The notes: generated from the sequence alone by a model not told the origin. A stretch of DNA of 64,000 nucleotides from Bemisia tabaci (GCF_918797505.1 NC_092793.1:69063660-69127659); one strand, 5' to 3'. Numbered from the stretch's first letter, positions 32,023 to 44,585 are shown. A program made the numbers and translations.

Positions 32023-32301
32023 ATAAGGCCTCGATAGACGATCCAATTCCCGAACCAATTACCATCAAAGTACCGGGAATCGTCAGTCTTAAACTCATTA
32101 ATTCACTTAATTTTTAAATGAAAACTTGGCAGAGATGTTTCCAGAGGCAGGAAATGATGAATGGTGGCACTCCATTCTGATCTTACTTTGAACAAAATTG
32201 TGCGGCCCGTCAAAATTTGATGGTAGATGGTGACTATCAGTCATTAGCATGTCTACTTTGATCGGAATTGGTTCGGAATTTGATCGTCTATCTAGGGCTT
32301 T
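32023..32301. mobile_element. Foldback MITE, 'AGGCCTCGATAGACGATC' family, copy 2
   Basis: ATAAGGCCTCGATAGACGAT on the left; TTTGATCGTCTATCTAGGGC on the right. The interior matches the 21062 copy in inverted order ('aggaaatgatgaatggtgg'). Confidence 0.7.
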
Positions 32302-33027
32302 TCAGGACAGGTACTCTGCCTCCACCTAGGGGAAGATGAAAGACAACAACATTTTTTGTAACTTCCGTATTTTGCACTTGTTTTTTGTTGTGAAAGAGGG
32401 GTCGTTGTTAAGTAACAAAAAATTGTTTAGTTCAACGTTTCTGCCCTCTTATGTTTTGTTCCTCCCAAAAAGTAGGGCGATAAAAGTTGATGAGCCTGGC
32501 AACAGCGCGGATGAGATGTCCCTTGATTTATGTACTTGTGTACCCTGAAACTTTTTGAATTGGAGAAACTTTCGGTTAACGGGATGTTTTTCGAGTTGCT
32601 AAACCATTTCGCGTCCGGTAACTGGATCGGATGAGTCGAACATTGTAAATCGAATCACCCAATTAAACACCGGGTGATTTAGTGGGGCTCGTGAAATGCC
32701 GCTTTGCTGCACGATCACCAGTTGTAGTCATCCACCGAATCGATCACTTTTGGAGCACTTCATGCGCTATCCAAGATTTCATTAAAATGCATCACGGTTG
32801 CAATGACCCGTGCATGTAGTCGTTACACCCTTCCTTGATTAAAGGACGGCTTTCGTAGCTATAGTTTCTCTAAAATTCGGATTTTTCACGAAAATGAGAA
32901 TTAATTCCTCGGCCGTCATAAATTGCGCCACGAAAAATTATTTATGCCATAAGAAGGCAGTTAGTAGATCAACTAAAATAATGGCTGCGACAACGAATGT
33001 CTTCTTTATGTGATGCTTGTTTGAGGT
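32302..33027. other. No gene recognised
   Basis: Short frames only. Confidence 0.4.
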
Positions 33028-33035
33028 TATCATAG

Positions 33036-33830
33036 CAGGGCCGGATTTACCCACTTGCCGCCCATGGGCCGCCTGTATTTTGCCGCCCCCTTCTCATTCG
33101 TATTGAAATATCAATATAAACCATCAAGTGAACGTGCCAGCGGGGAAGGGGTGCATAAAACACGTTTACTCGTGTTGAACACATTTTTTGGGGATGCCCT
33201 GTCAACACTACTAGCAAAAGTTAAGTTTTGTAAACCTACCTCTGTGTGGACAAGGCCTTCCATTCATAAGAAATGAGCGAAAAAATTATGAAAGAACAAA
33301 CATGAATGTGGTTTAATGATTTTAACTTCCGCCGCCGCGCCGCGCAGACCGCACCGTGTTTGGCGCAATGCGTGAAGTATTCACGCAGTCTTGTAGGCGC
33401 CATGCGTTTCACGCTGTCCGTAATGACCGCACCGCGTTTGATGCAATGCGAGAAGTATTCGTGCAGTCTTGTAGGCGCTGATATGTGTTACATGCCGATC
33501 GCCGCGCCGATCGCCTCTCCTTTTCATCTCAAGTCCTCGTCATCCTTGCTCTCTGCGCCGCGCCGTTCCAGGCCAAATTGCGTGTTTGGTTTCTCTCTTA
33601 ACTCGAATAATTAAATGTGCTGTCTCTTGTATCACTAAAAGACGACAAAATTAAAAATTACTACACTCTCAGGAAATGAGAGATTTTGTCGCCTTTTCTC
33701 GTTTGTAATTTTTTTTTCTAAATCCGATATTTTTTTATACCTACATTTAAAAAAATTGCAAAATTTGCCGCCCTCTAGATTTGCCACCATGGGCCGCGGC
33801 CCATGTGGCCACCCCCTGAATCCGGCCTTG
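33036..33830. mobile_element. 795 bp hAT-type element CAGGGCCGGATTTA, copy 1 (two modules)
   Basis: The left end is CAGGGCCGGATTTACC and the right end is GAATCCGGCCTTG. Flanks TATCATAG and CATCATAG agree at seven of eight bases. No transposase. The GC-rich centre holds two units of a module of about 69 bp (starting GACCGCACC at 33347 and 33425) with TGGCGCAATGCGTGAAGTAT and CTTGTAGGCGCC. Subterminal GCCGCCCATGGGCCGCC and CCATGGGCCGCGGCCC words are also inverted-like. Internal frames on both strands are not conserved as proteins. Confidence 0.88.
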
Positions 33831-33838
33831 CATCATAG

Positions 33839-35844
33839 TTCTGCATCCCTTACTTATTCTTGAAATTCAGATTCGTTAACGCCCTTTCACGTTGTTGCAA
33901 CAAAGAAATAAAGCTCTTTTTCTGTAACCCGAGGAGGAAAACTGTACATGTGCCGCGGTAGTATAGGTAAGGCAATCGTCGTTAAATGTAGAAGAATGAG
34001 GAAGAAAATTTAGACAGTATAGAGGAAAGAGTCTTTTACGTGAGATCGAATGGTGGAACTTTACCGTGGCTTTTATTTCAGCCCGGACTGTCATGCAAGG
34101 GTCGAGCGTCTACTGTTGGCTGCTTAATAATTCCTGAGTAAACACCGGCTAATCGCAGGATTCTTTTTCTACCCACCCATCCCAAGCCGACTGATTGCGT
34201 TTTATGTTCGGGGTTGTAATTGAATTGAATCCATCCGCCTGGTTGCCAGCAAGACACCCTGGTTGAAATAATTGCCTAGTCATCTCACTGCGTACACTTT
34301 TAGAAATCTCAGAGTAAAATCTGGAGTCCATCTCACTTTGGGACCTATGTTGACCCTAAAAAATTCCAGTGGTCTGAGTAAGGAGTAAAATCCGCGCTGA
34401 AGCGACTGAGTTAACTCTGCGAAAAGAGTTGACGCCGTTCGTAAATAAAAACATATTGACAATAAGTAAACCAGAATAATTATTGAGCAAATCAAGGCCT
34501 TAAAATGAAAAAACCAAAAGTAGCTAATTACTCACGACTTGATTAAAATTCTCAGGAAAGGAGAAACTTCAGCAGGACTCGGTTCACATGAAAAAATAAA
34601 ATTAATTTATTAATGACAGTGGTCTGTACAGACTTAAACTAACTTACGTAAAAGATGTTAGATATATTTTAAATAAATTACAGTCATGAAGCATGTACAC
34701 ATGCCCAAAAAAATCAAAGAGAAATATCAGTAGACTGACACTTAATTTTATAAGGGGGGGGGGGGTAATGAGGCTTCGGGACTACGAAATTTTGATTCCT
34801 CGGGGGTCTATTACTTATGGTACCATTTTTTCCCAGAAAATGCACGTCAATTTTGTGACCAAAGAGAAATTTTTGGAGGGGGTACTGTCCTCCTGTTTAG
34901 ATGGTTATATATGGGCCTTCGGTGAGAGTTGTCAAGAGGGAGAGTTGCGAAGAGTTGTTAAAAGCAATATGTGGTCGTCTCAGTTGATGTCCATTAAAAA
35001 GAAAAATCGGATATATTTCATGCACTTGATTCACGTTGTTCTTGATTCTAATTGTAAGTTTGGGTACATGGAGTACAAGTAAAAAAACCGAACCCGGAAA
35101 TTCCAGAGAGGAGGGGGGGGGGGGGCACCAGTCTCGACTTTCCGGCACCGCTGAGGAAAGCGATTATGTTAAGAGAAGCTCCAATAAAGTATCCGCTTAT
35201 GATAATTTATCGGATTTGATATAAATTGTAAAATATGGAGGTAAAGTCGAATGTATTCGAGAACCAAACTGTATCAAGATTGATGGTCACGTTTTTATTG
35301 CCATCCGCTTCGATAATCCGACCGCTGCACCGGCTGTAAACACATAGCTCAGCTCGATCACAGCCCAGGTTGCCTATCTCCAAAGATTAGAATTAACAGT
35401 TGAGGTAATTTGTCAATGGGGAAAATGAGGAAAGAGAGTCAGAACCTAACGACAATTAATAGGCTGGGTAATTTTCATGGAAGGAGTCGAATAAAAACTC
35501 CCCTTTTTCCATATGCGTCCGTGCTCGGCTGAAAATGACGAGTCACGTGTAAGACTGCCGAAGTCTGATCGATCCCTGTGGATATGAGTCAAAGCATACT
35601 CATTGTGCGTAAAAAATTTAGTGACAACTGTAGAATCTCTCAACCCGTTTTTGACCCGTTGATATGAGTAGATCCGAGTGGTATGAGTGCAGATCAAGAC
35701 ATACGTTACATCTGCGATGTTTTATTTATATTTCAGAGACTAAATCATCGCAACAAGCAGTTCACATAGAAAAGGTTATGGATCACTGGTTATGGTCATT
35801 AATGGATTACTGATTATGAAGATGCCGTCTGGATAAAAAAAACG
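33839..35844. other. 2 kb without a recognised gene; two long G runs
   Basis: G runs at 34754-34765 (12) and 35113-35125 (13). A 129-codon plus-strand frame at 34693-35082 runs through the first G run, so its phase depends on the run length. It has no recognisable domain and I do not call it a gene. Confidence 0.4.
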
Positions 35845-35846
35845 TA

Positions 35847-36062
35847 CACTGGAAAAAAAGATTGGTAGAATTTACCATTCCTTCACGCTGTATTTTACAC
35901 AGCGTGAATTCAAAGTCGATTCTGCCAGAGGAATAGTTATCTGTACCAGTAAATAGTAACGTTTACCTTTTTCTGGCAGAATTGACTCTGAATTGACGCT
36001 GTGTGAAATACAGCGTGAAGGAATGGTAAATTCTACCAATCTTTTTTTTTTTTTTTTCAGTG
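35847..36062. mobile_element. 216 bp MITE, TA target, CACTGGAAAA ends, copy 1
   Basis: TA at 35845-35846 and 36063-36064 flank CACTGGAAAAAAAGATTGGT and CAATC plus a T run ending CAGTG. Long arms contain AGAATTTACCATTCCTTCAC and its complement. TA duplication fits a Tc1/mariner-type mobiliser. Confidence 0.8.
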
Positions 36063-36064
36063 TA

Positions 36065-36602
36065 CACTGTTACAAGTTGAGTTGTTTTCGTCAATATTAC
36101 AAAATTACTCGATGATGTGAGTGGAATTTTTAAAGAACATGGTGGAAAAAACTGGTTATTTTGCACGCCATTTTAGCAGGATATTTTGAGTGAGGTTGAT
36201 GCAGATGTATAACTGGCAACATTTAGTCGAAAGAAATCTGTGCTCATTGTGATGAGATTGGAGAACTGCCCATCGTTCGGTAGCGGTTGAAAGTATATTC
36301 TCGGTGAGGATCGATGTAATTTTATGAGCAAATAGTGCTCCGATATGCAATGCTATTTGATCACCTTAAGATACAAGATCCGAAGGGTAGAGAGTCAGAG
36401 GGGCTTTGATGTGTTACAATGGTGCAAAGTTTCATTTCCAAATGTTGCCATTTCCCAAGAAGAGTGCAAATTTCGTTTTGAAATATTTTGTAAATCTTCC
36501 TCGCTATTTGACAAACATTTTTTGAAAGTCTTAATGCAAAACGTTCACCCTTTACTAAATAAAAATATAAGTTGTAAGATAAAAGTTCGTAACGTTACTC
36601 TG
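36065..36602. other. No gene recognised
   Basis: A 102-codon frame (36345-36653) ends inside the next MITE and has no family features. Confidence 0.4.
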
Positions 36603-36689
36603 CAATTGGACGTGTTTATGCTAAAAGGAACTATGTGCATATGGTTTGCGTGAGACATGCTTCCTTTTAGCATAAATACGTCTAATTAA
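36603..36689. mobile_element. Short 'CAATTGGACGT' foldback MITE
   Basis: CAATTGGACGTGTTTATGCT on the left; AGCATAAATACGTCTAATT on the right; 87 bp. Shorter than other family members. Confidence 0.6.
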
Positions 36690-37399
36690 GCCCTTTTCGC
36701 TCTCATCCGCACAATTTAAATCCTAAACGCATCGGAGCCAAAATTTAGTATGGAGCGGGTTGGGAACTTTGCTGTTCTTCGTGAAAAAACTCTCTCTTAA
36801 ATAATTTTAAAAAATGGATAAAAAAGAGATTAATTCAGGGGGTTGTGTGACCCTCTATATTGAGGGCTTCACTTTTAGACCATTACAATTCCAATTTGCA
36901 TCCATTTAGAATTTTCCAAATTCGGCGGCCATCTTCAACGCCAAAAACCCTCGTTGACAGGTTTGAAACTGTAAGAAAACATAGATCGAGTGACATATTC
37001 CCTCCTCTGGATGCTTTGACCGTGCTTGGACTTATCGGGACAAAAGCAAACGAGACGGTCAGCTTTTATGACCCCAAATAGCACACGTTCGACCCATAAA
37101 ATAATTATTGGTCTCTCCATTTTGAAACATCGTCCCTGTCCTGCCCGGGATTTCAGCAAAGCTCACTGAGTTACGACCGGTATCGTCTTTCAGATGTTAC
37201 ACTGACTGAGCGTTGAGTTCTCTCACAGCTGTTAAGGAACTTCCTAAAAAAAACTCCCATTTAAACAATTTGCACTGACATATTGGTTTCACTTAAAATT
37301 AAAATTAAAAAGGGGGGACAAAAAACATAATAAATTCCATAGAAGCACACTGCTACGGATGACTTTTCTCGGAAAGTTTACCCTGTGAACTGTAAGTAC
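36690..37399. other. No gene recognised
   Basis: Only short frames without features. Confidence 0.4.
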
Positions 37400-37661
37400 A
37401 TATCGACGGCTTAAGTCTGCAATCACATATCTCGTTTGCGGTGTCTGAAAATCTCCACCTCTATGTTACTTTCTTAAAGGAGAACAAATTGACATTATTC
37501 TTTGGAGTTTTTGCAGAATTTTCTTCGCACAGAGAAGAAAAATCAAGGGAGTTTTAAAGAATTGCCGGTTAGTAGTTTTCCGTTTAATGAAAAAATTATG
37601 ACAGGAATTCTGCGACGTCGCAAACCGAGTTATGTGATTGCCGAATTACACCGCCGATGTA
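37400..37661. mobile_element. Foldback MITE, 'ATCGATGG' family, copy 5
   Basis: ATATCGACGGCTTAAGTCTG on the left; 'gcaaaccgagttatgtgatt' and ACCGCCGATGT on the right. Body words 'ggagaacaaattgacatta' and 'atgacaggaattctgcg' are shared with other copies. Confidence 0.65.
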
Positions 37662-37850
37662 AGTTGACAGCATCTAAATGCAAAAAATAGCTTTTGATTT
37701 TTTAAAATTAACTTTGAATATTCGCGTTCCAAGACTTTCACCTTCCACCAAGAGTTTCTAAAAGATTTCAGAAAGGTAGCTATTCCCGAAAGATTTTAGG
37801 GAACAGCCCGCCGATCTAATCATCCCTATTTTTGCTGATTTAAAAAAAGA

Positions 37851-38441
37851 GACGCCCTAACGCACGTTGATGACGGCGCAGAGATCCAACTATTCGTGCT
37901 TGATGGATGTTCGCGTTGCATCTGCAAAATTGAAGGCGCGATGGTAAGAAGAGTGATCTTGTAGTGTTCGGCTCTATGCTGCTATAGTAAGGTGTCGCTC
38001 AGATACGGGAGAAACGTTAAACATGGATGGCATATATATTCGTGATCTATTAGTCAAGATAGGTGCTCTTCGCATGCCCCCAACATGAGGAAGAACGCAA
38101 TAGGGTGAGTAAATAAATACGAGGTCTGAACACGGCTCCCCTAACTTCGACTGTGTTGCTAACGTAACCTTTAAATCACCACTACAAATAAGGCAAACGA
38201 AAGTAACACAACATGGAAATAGAGCAAGGGAAAGGACTCGCGTTGATGACGGCGCAGAGATACAACTATTCGTGCTCGATGGATGTCCGTGTTGCGTCAG
38301 CAAAATTGAAGGCGCGATGGCACCAGGTGCAAACTCGGAATGCTTCGCTCTATCCTGCCAATAAGGTGTCGCTCAGATTTGGGAGGAAAGTTGAAAAGCG
38401 AGGCCTGAATATGTCTTTCCGACGTTCGGCTGTGTTTTTAA
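37851..38441 (+). repeat. Diverged units of the 280 bp repeat
   Basis: A partial unit (about 37851-38023, with 'gatgacggcgcagagatcca') and a full unit (38162-38441, with 'gatgacggcgcagagataca') separated by about 140 bp of other sequence. More diverged than the 18.8 and 28 kb arrays. Confidence 0.65.
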
Positions 38442-39061
38442 GCTGTACGTGTATTTTGAAAAACTAGAGAATTCGAAAAAGTTTTTCTTTTCAACAATGA
38501 GCGCAAGGTTTAATCAAAAATCGGCCAAGAGAACTCTCCTTACATACCTATACTAATGAACATGCTTGAAGGAAATTCTGCTCCTCTGATCGGATTGTAA
38601 TGAAATAACGAATATCGAAAACCCCACATTATTCGCCAAAATCGGCCTTCCGACTTAAAGAGACCGAAAATGACCCAATCATGATGCATTTCGCAAAATA
38701 CCTACCTTCAACTACCAAACGATCGTTAGTTTGGGGAGCTCCAGGGTGGGCCAAATAGGCCCTTATCGACATCTCTCCTTTAAAGTGAAACCAGTACTTC
38801 AGAAAACTTTGTGCGAAATCTCGATGTTTGCTTACGTGCAGTGCAGTTGCATCTGAGGAGGTAACAAACCTGAAACCCGCGGTGCGACTTTGCCGCGCAA
38901 TTGTATCGATTTTCCTACAGGGAGCGTGCTGAGCTCTGAGACTAGCCTCTTATTAGATTATAATCCATTTCTTAGCCCTCCTTTGCATCTAACTTCAGAA
39001 GCTGGCGATGTCAGTGAACCAGGCGCATCCTCCATATTTAAAATTGAATTTACTATGATTA
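38442..39061. other. No gene recognised
   Basis: Unremarkable sequence. Confidence 0.4.
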
Positions 39062-39063
39062 TA

Positions 39064-39295
39064 CACTGAAAAAAAAAAGATTGGTAGAATTTACCATTCC
39101 TTCACGCTGTATTTCACACATCGTGAAGAAATGGTAAATTCTACCAATCTTCAAGTAGATTCTGCTAGATGAATGGTTACATGTATCAGTATATAGTAAC
39201 GTTTACTTTTCGTCTGGCAGAATTGACTCTGAATTACCGCTGTGTGAAATACAGCGTGAAGGAATGGTAAATTCTACCAATCTTTTTTTTGAGTT
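39064..39295. mobile_element. TA-target MITE, copy 2, with a rearranged left arm
   Basis: CACTGAAAAAAAAAAGATTG on the left; CTACCAATCTTTTTTTTGAG on the right, the right terminus degraded. The left portion (39077-39166) already contains a complete small palindrome of the arm (GATTGGTAGAATTTACCATT and AATGGTAAATTCTACCAATC), so the arm sequence occurs three times. Confidence 0.7.
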
Positions 39296-39296
39296 T

Positions 39297-40610
39297 ACGT
39301 ATCGAATATACTAAGTTTTAGCAGATGATGAGAGAGAAATGTTTTCGTTAAATAAAATCATCGTCCAAAAACGTCTGAATGGACCACTTACGAGGTATAA
39401 ATGTAAGCATTCTGATGTACGTTTTCTTCTCAAAATTCCACGTAGAGTACGTTTGTTGGGTAAGACGCTGTATTCCTTACTTTTTTCTGTGGTCTATTGT
39501 TGGAGCCATACGTTTTTGGTGCACATGGATGGCTAAAAACTAGGTCAACGTCAGATCCGTCTGAGAGAAAAAAAAGAATCTGATGGTTTTGCGTCGATGA
39601 CAACATTGCGACTGTTGAGAGCAAGTGAGAGAGAGTAAACCGAACTGTAAGCGATTGGTGTCAACGAATTTCAAGGAAGTTTTAGAGCGAGGTGCGCTGG
39701 CGTTTATTGAATCAGAGATTTTCAGCAAAAGTTCGGACTTTTTCTCGGTGACACCTGACCCACTTCTCACTGCTTTTGAAATTAATTGCTTCCTGCCTTG
39801 ATCGGAGTTTAAGTTGTTGAAAGACAAGAGCAATCATTGCAGTCTCTGGGACGGCGCCTCGGGGAGCCGTTGCGACCGTATACCTCTGAGCTTCAAAAGA
39901 GACACGCAGAAATTTTGACCTTAGTCTTGCAGACTCGGGTTTCACGACTCGTACATATGAAAACGCACTAGGAATTGTAAAAGAGACAAGCAGAGAGGGA
40001 AGAGGAGAATGAGGCAGGAGGAGAATAAGGAGAAGAAAATCTCCTCCTTTGTTTCTTCTTCTTCGTTCCCACTTTCTATTACCTCATCCTCTTTTTCTTC
40101 CCCCTTTTCTTCTCCTTCTTTTTCATTTCCGTCCTTTTATTCGGGAGACACGGGGACTTGGCACGTAAAAGAGGCGAGTCCGGTTTGATCACGGTTCAGG
40201 TTGTCGTTCCAAATCCTCCGCATGTCGTAGCCTCCTGCAAAATTTTCATATTTTTTTATCAGGCATCCAATCTTTGCTTTTTTTTGCATGCTGCGTGGTA
40301 ACTTCATTATTCGGGGTTAAATTGGTTTTACTGAAACTAAAGCGAATATCAGTAAACACTCCGCTCAGCTAATGGGAGCAATAGGTATAATTGGGTGAAG
40401 CAGAAGTTAAGACCGGAAAATAACATAAAGAATAAAAAAATGAAATAAAAGATGCCAAAAGATGAAAGATGCCATTAGAGGGGACAGTAAAATTCCCTGT
40501 TAGGGTAAGGTTCCCTTAAAAAAAAGAAGAAGTTAAGATCGGAGGTTGACGCTACGTTTCGCTCGATGATGATCGATGACAAAATTATCGAGCAAAATAG
40601 GGCGCTCATT
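39297..40610. other. No gene recognised; purine/pyrimidine-biased tract
   Basis: Around 39995-40140 one strand is purine-rich (AGGAGGAGAATAAGGAGAAG) and then switches to pyrimidine-rich (TTTCTTCTTCTTCG). A few overlapping short frames occur on both strands. Confidence 0.4.
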
Positions 40611-40862
40611 CTGCCGTGCTAAGGGAAAACGCCATATGAACATTCGAGAGTTGCAAACTTTCCTTCAATAAAATGTTTATTTTTGAGGAAAGATATGAAT
40701 GTTTTTCCTTGAAATTTCCAGGAACTTCGGGGGAAATTGCGAACAAAATTATCTGAAAAACTGGAGGAAAAATATTCATAAGTTTACCGGGAAAATCATG
40801 TTTTACCAAGGAAATTTGGCAACGCCTGAAGGTTCATACGGCGTTTTTCCTCAGCACGACAG
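40611..40862. mobile_element. 'CTGCCGTGC' MITE, complete copy
   Basis: 252 bp from CTGCCGTGCTAAGGGAAAAC to GTTTTTCCTCAGCACGACAG. The arms extend through GCCATATGAACATTCGAGAG and its counterpart. The best full-length reference for the family here. Confidence 0.8.
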
Positions 40863-41016
40863 TATTGATGATTGATGAATGTCAAGAACAAGGTTGATTC
40901 TCAATGTTGATTCTTTAATTTTTTCTTCGCCTGCATGCTCATCCATCTCATTCAATTTTTCAAGAGTTTCCACTGCCTCATCTGGAGAATCAATAGAATC
41001 AGACGAGGGTATTTTC

Positions 41017-41156
41017 AATTGGACGTATTTCTGCCAAACGGAACTATGTGCATTTTGACGTGAGCCCTGTCATGCATGTATTCATATGAGTCCCAGGGCT
41101 CATGTCTTAATGCACATAGCGCCTTTTGACAGAAATACGTCCAATTTTGGCTAGGA
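41017..41156. mobile_element. 140 bp 'CAATTGGACGTATTTCTGCC' foldback MITE
   Basis: The left arm has CAATTGGACGTATTTCTGCC and AACTATGTGCAT; the right arm has ATGCACATAG and CAGAAATACGTCCAATT. Centre: GTGAGCCCTG and CAGGGCTCAT. Confidence 0.75.
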
Positions 41157-43185
41157 ACGCTTGTGAATCAAAGACCACGATCGACAAAACTGCACAGTGA
41201 TTGTACAGATTCTTTAGAATTGTTACTTCATGGGTTGCACAAAGCGCATTACGATTAATCAAACGTTGTGACAGACATAGAATCACCAATATGGCTTCCG
41301 TTTGGATTTGAAATGCCTCGCCTCAGAAACCATAGCAGTACCCGTCTAATTCTGCAGTATTTTGAAAAAGAGCAGTGAGCGCATTCTGGGATGCGCCTCG
41401 AGACACTTGAGAGCATGTGCTAATTATGGCTCACCATAGACTTGAACTCACAGCTCTCTTCCGAAACACGACAAAATTGTCGACTCGTACTTTAATGGGT
41501 TAGTTGTGCAAATCGAAAGCAGATTGGCGGGTACCTTTACCATAACGGTGAAAAATCATGAACTCTGTATCCAAGGGAAAAATTTCAGTACGTATGAATT
41601 GTAAAAAATATAACAATTCAAAGAGTATAATAAAAAAATGCGAAAGTACGTGTAATCCTGTTTTATTCCTGAAATACTATAATTTCGTAAAAAAAGAAAA
41701 TGAAAAATTTAGAGGGCATTGGCAAGGCAAACTGAGATGGAAAATCACTTTGAATGACAGTCGTAGATCACGTAGGCAAATGTCTGTGAAGTGAGCCTAC
41801 ATAGCTGAAATTTAATATGATGTGTGTTAGTGTCAACTTTTATCGTTCCAACTGTAACATGAAAGATTATGTGAGGAAAGGAGTCGTAAAAAATTGAAAA
41901 ATCTCATGGAGACAAGGTATGAAATATAACGCACAACGCTACATGCTTTCTTTTCAAAATTCTACAAAGAAAACCAATCACAGAACGGGAAGTCTAAACA
42001 TCAACCCCTGAACAAGTTATAATTGTTTTTCATTGGTTCATCGCTTATTATTTCATTGGTTAAATGGAAAAAGTACAAATAACGTCATTTGTGTAGTCGT
42101 CTTCTGTGTTTTAAAGACTTGTAGATATCTCGTCAAGGAGTTGATTTCAAAACTTTCCGTTGTGTGAATAGTTTTCCATGCAAGATTTTGAAAGAAAAAC
42201 ATGAGACGTTTTCTTGTACTTCACATGCATATTTGGGTAGCCCTCCGTCACACTCACAGTGATACGTCGCATCAAAAAGAAGGTAAAATATGTGTTGATT
42301 CATTGAGCATTAGAAGAGGCTACGTCATTGATATATTTTTTATAGAATCATAATTGATATAACGATGAGTCCACATGGTGACGTAGAGAGTAGCGTCCAT
42401 GAGATGGTTTCAAGAACATTAAAATCATCACAGCGTCAAACGTATAAGGCAATCGATTTTCGACCCAACTTGGCACCATATGCTAAATGCATTGCACTAT
42501 CTATTTTTAACTGAGCGTAGAAGTGAGTACATATATACAGTACTCTACTCTGTTAAAGGGAGATCACAGCTCCAAACAATTGGGAAGTGGAACAGGATGT
42601 TTCGGATTCCTTATCTAAATCTCGCTTTAGAAGCGCATTGCGCGCTCCTTTTATCAAACTGTTCATGCACTCTTCATAAAACATTCCTGTGTCATGGATA
42701 TACAATTGAGGCCACAGCTGGAATAACCACCTACAGCGGAAAACATAGTTGTGTGAAAAGCCTTAGCATAGGTTAAATTTTTTAACATATATACATGCAT
42801 CATGCATACAGAGCATTATGCTACAAGTGAGGACTTTCTTTCATTCTTATATTTAAGTACAATACTTTGCCGTTCAGGTTTACCAAAACTAGTTTATAAT
42901 CATGCTTTAAACAAAAAGAGCTCTTGGTAAAAATGCCTCGTTTATTCAAGAGAATGTTCAAATTAACTTAAGAAATGATGAACCAAAGAAATCCCTAGAG
43001 AGTAATTAAATGCGTTTTTATTATACCTCTTTAATTTTTATCTCTGCCTTTTGTGACTTCGTGCGATCGATTAAAAGCTCCCTTACTCTTTTTTCTCCCG
43101 CAAAGGCGATTAAAAACGACAGTCGGGCCACTGCCGCTACAAAAACAAATCAAAATAAGAAGTGGGAGAAAGCACTCAACTTATG
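41157..43185. other. 2 kb without a recognised gene or repeat
   Basis: Frames of up to 98 codons (42480-42776) have no recognisable domain or signal peptide. Possibly unique intergenic or intronic DNA. Confidence 0.45.
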
Positions 43186-43423
43186 CTGCCGTGTTAAGAC
43201 AAAATGCCGTATAAAGATTCGAAAGTTGCCAGATCTCTTCTAATAAAATACGCATAATGGGGAAAACTTGTTAAGATTTTTCCTCGATTATTTTCAGTGA
43301 ATTTTATCTACCTTTTAATTGAAATTATCTGATAATCTCAATATGAGTCTTCATTACTATCTTTAAAAATACATTTTTTGGCAGCACCCGAAAGCTTATG
43401 GCGTTTCTCCCTTACCACGGAAG
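43186..43423. mobile_element. 'CTGCCGTGC' MITE, diverged copy
   Basis: CTGCCGTGTTAAGACAAAAT on the left; GGCGTTTCTCCCTTACCACG then GAAG on the right. Confidence 0.65.
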
Positions 43424-43440
43424 TATAGAGCAAAGGTGTA

Positions 43441-43710
43441 CTGCCATTCTAAAGAAGAACAACGTATGAGCCTTCAGTTGCCGCAAATTTCCTTTGATAA
43501 AACATGGATTTTCAGGAAATCCTGTGAGCATTTGCCTTTGACTTTTTACAGAATTTCATCCCCCACCAGATGTAGATCATTTGAAAATTTCAAGAGGAAC
43601 TCATTCATAACTCATTCATTTTCATTCATAACTCTCCTCAAAAATGAACATTTTATCGGAGGAAATTTGGCAACTCTCGGATGCTCATACAACGTTTCCC
43701 AACACGCCAG
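43441..43710. mobile_element. 'CTGCCGTGC' MITE, second copy in a row
   Basis: CTGCCATTCTAAAGAAGAAC on the left; CATACAACGTTTCCCAACAC then GCCAG on the right. It lies 17 bp after the previous copy, in the same arrangement. Confidence 0.65.
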
Positions 43711-43717
43711 TATGCTG

Positions 43718-43952
43718 CACAGTGGATCGAATCAATCAAGAGGTCGGACATGAAATTTTTTACTAAAACTTCAAATTTCAATGTTTATTTCGTCACCTTT
43801 TAAATTTCAAGCGGTGTTTACTGTACAAAATTTACCGTAGAAAAAACCAATGCAATCACTTTCAGAGCCTCAAAGTTTTGTATAAACGGAGTTATAAGCG
43901 TTTAAAGTTTCCAAATTTTGTCCGACCTCTCCTATTGACTCGATCCACTGTG
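43718..43952. mobile_element. 235 bp foldback MITE with CACAGTGGATCGA ends
   Basis: The left end is CACAGTGGATCGAATCAATC, then GAGGTCGGACA. The right end is TGTCCGACCTCTCCTATTGA, then CTCGATCCACTGTG. It starts 7 bp after the previous MITE. Only one copy in the window. Confidence 0.75.
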
Positions 43953-44170
43953 TGCCGGTCCGTGTAAAAAAATCCAGCGAAAATTGCAGGGAACTGCGAA
44001 AATACGGGTCTTGGAAATTTAAAGATGGGTGCGAAACCTATTACAAAAATACTGCGTTGAGGAGTGGATATCAGATGTTTCCGCGGTGTGCTTATCGCGG
44101 ATTTTGAAAAGTCTAATTCTGAAAAGTCTGTGAAAAGTCTATTCCCTATATGTCGTAGGCAAATAGTAAA

Positions 44171-44585
44171 ATCAGGCATTTTGTCAAATGCCTAGGCAAA
44201 CAGTCAAATATTCTAACTGAGATTGAAATTCTGATTTTTTGCCAAATTTCAGACAAAATAATTCATTGCCCCTGCAAGAAAAAATTCTTAGTAAAAATTT
44301 GCACCACACAGTAGTATTTTAAACGATTTTTAGCTCCTGAACAGACACTGATCTTGATATTTTCTGCACGTCATGAAATACAGAATTTTTGAAATTTCAA
44401 CATCAAAAAATATGAGAAGCAATCGAGGAGGAAGAGACAAAAGAGTTCGTAGGTTTGACGAGTTATTTCTCCAAAAATAGTGAAAAATCGTGAGCTCTTC
44501 GCCATAAATCCACAAAATTGTGTAGACCGTCAAAAAGACTATCTTCACAGGCATTTGACAAAATTCCTGATCACACAGTTTGCCT
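44171..44585. mobile_element. Possible foldback element, 22 bp arms
   Basis: ATCAGGCATTTTGTCAAATG with CC pairs with GGCATTTGACAAAATTCCTG with AT, one mismatch; AGGCAAAC and GTTTGCCT lie just beyond in swapped order. No coding content. Confidence 0.4.

Noticed and set aside
34693..35082. 129-codon frame, one of the longest not explained by a repeat
   Set aside because: It depends on a 12 G run for phase and shows no domain or signal peptide.
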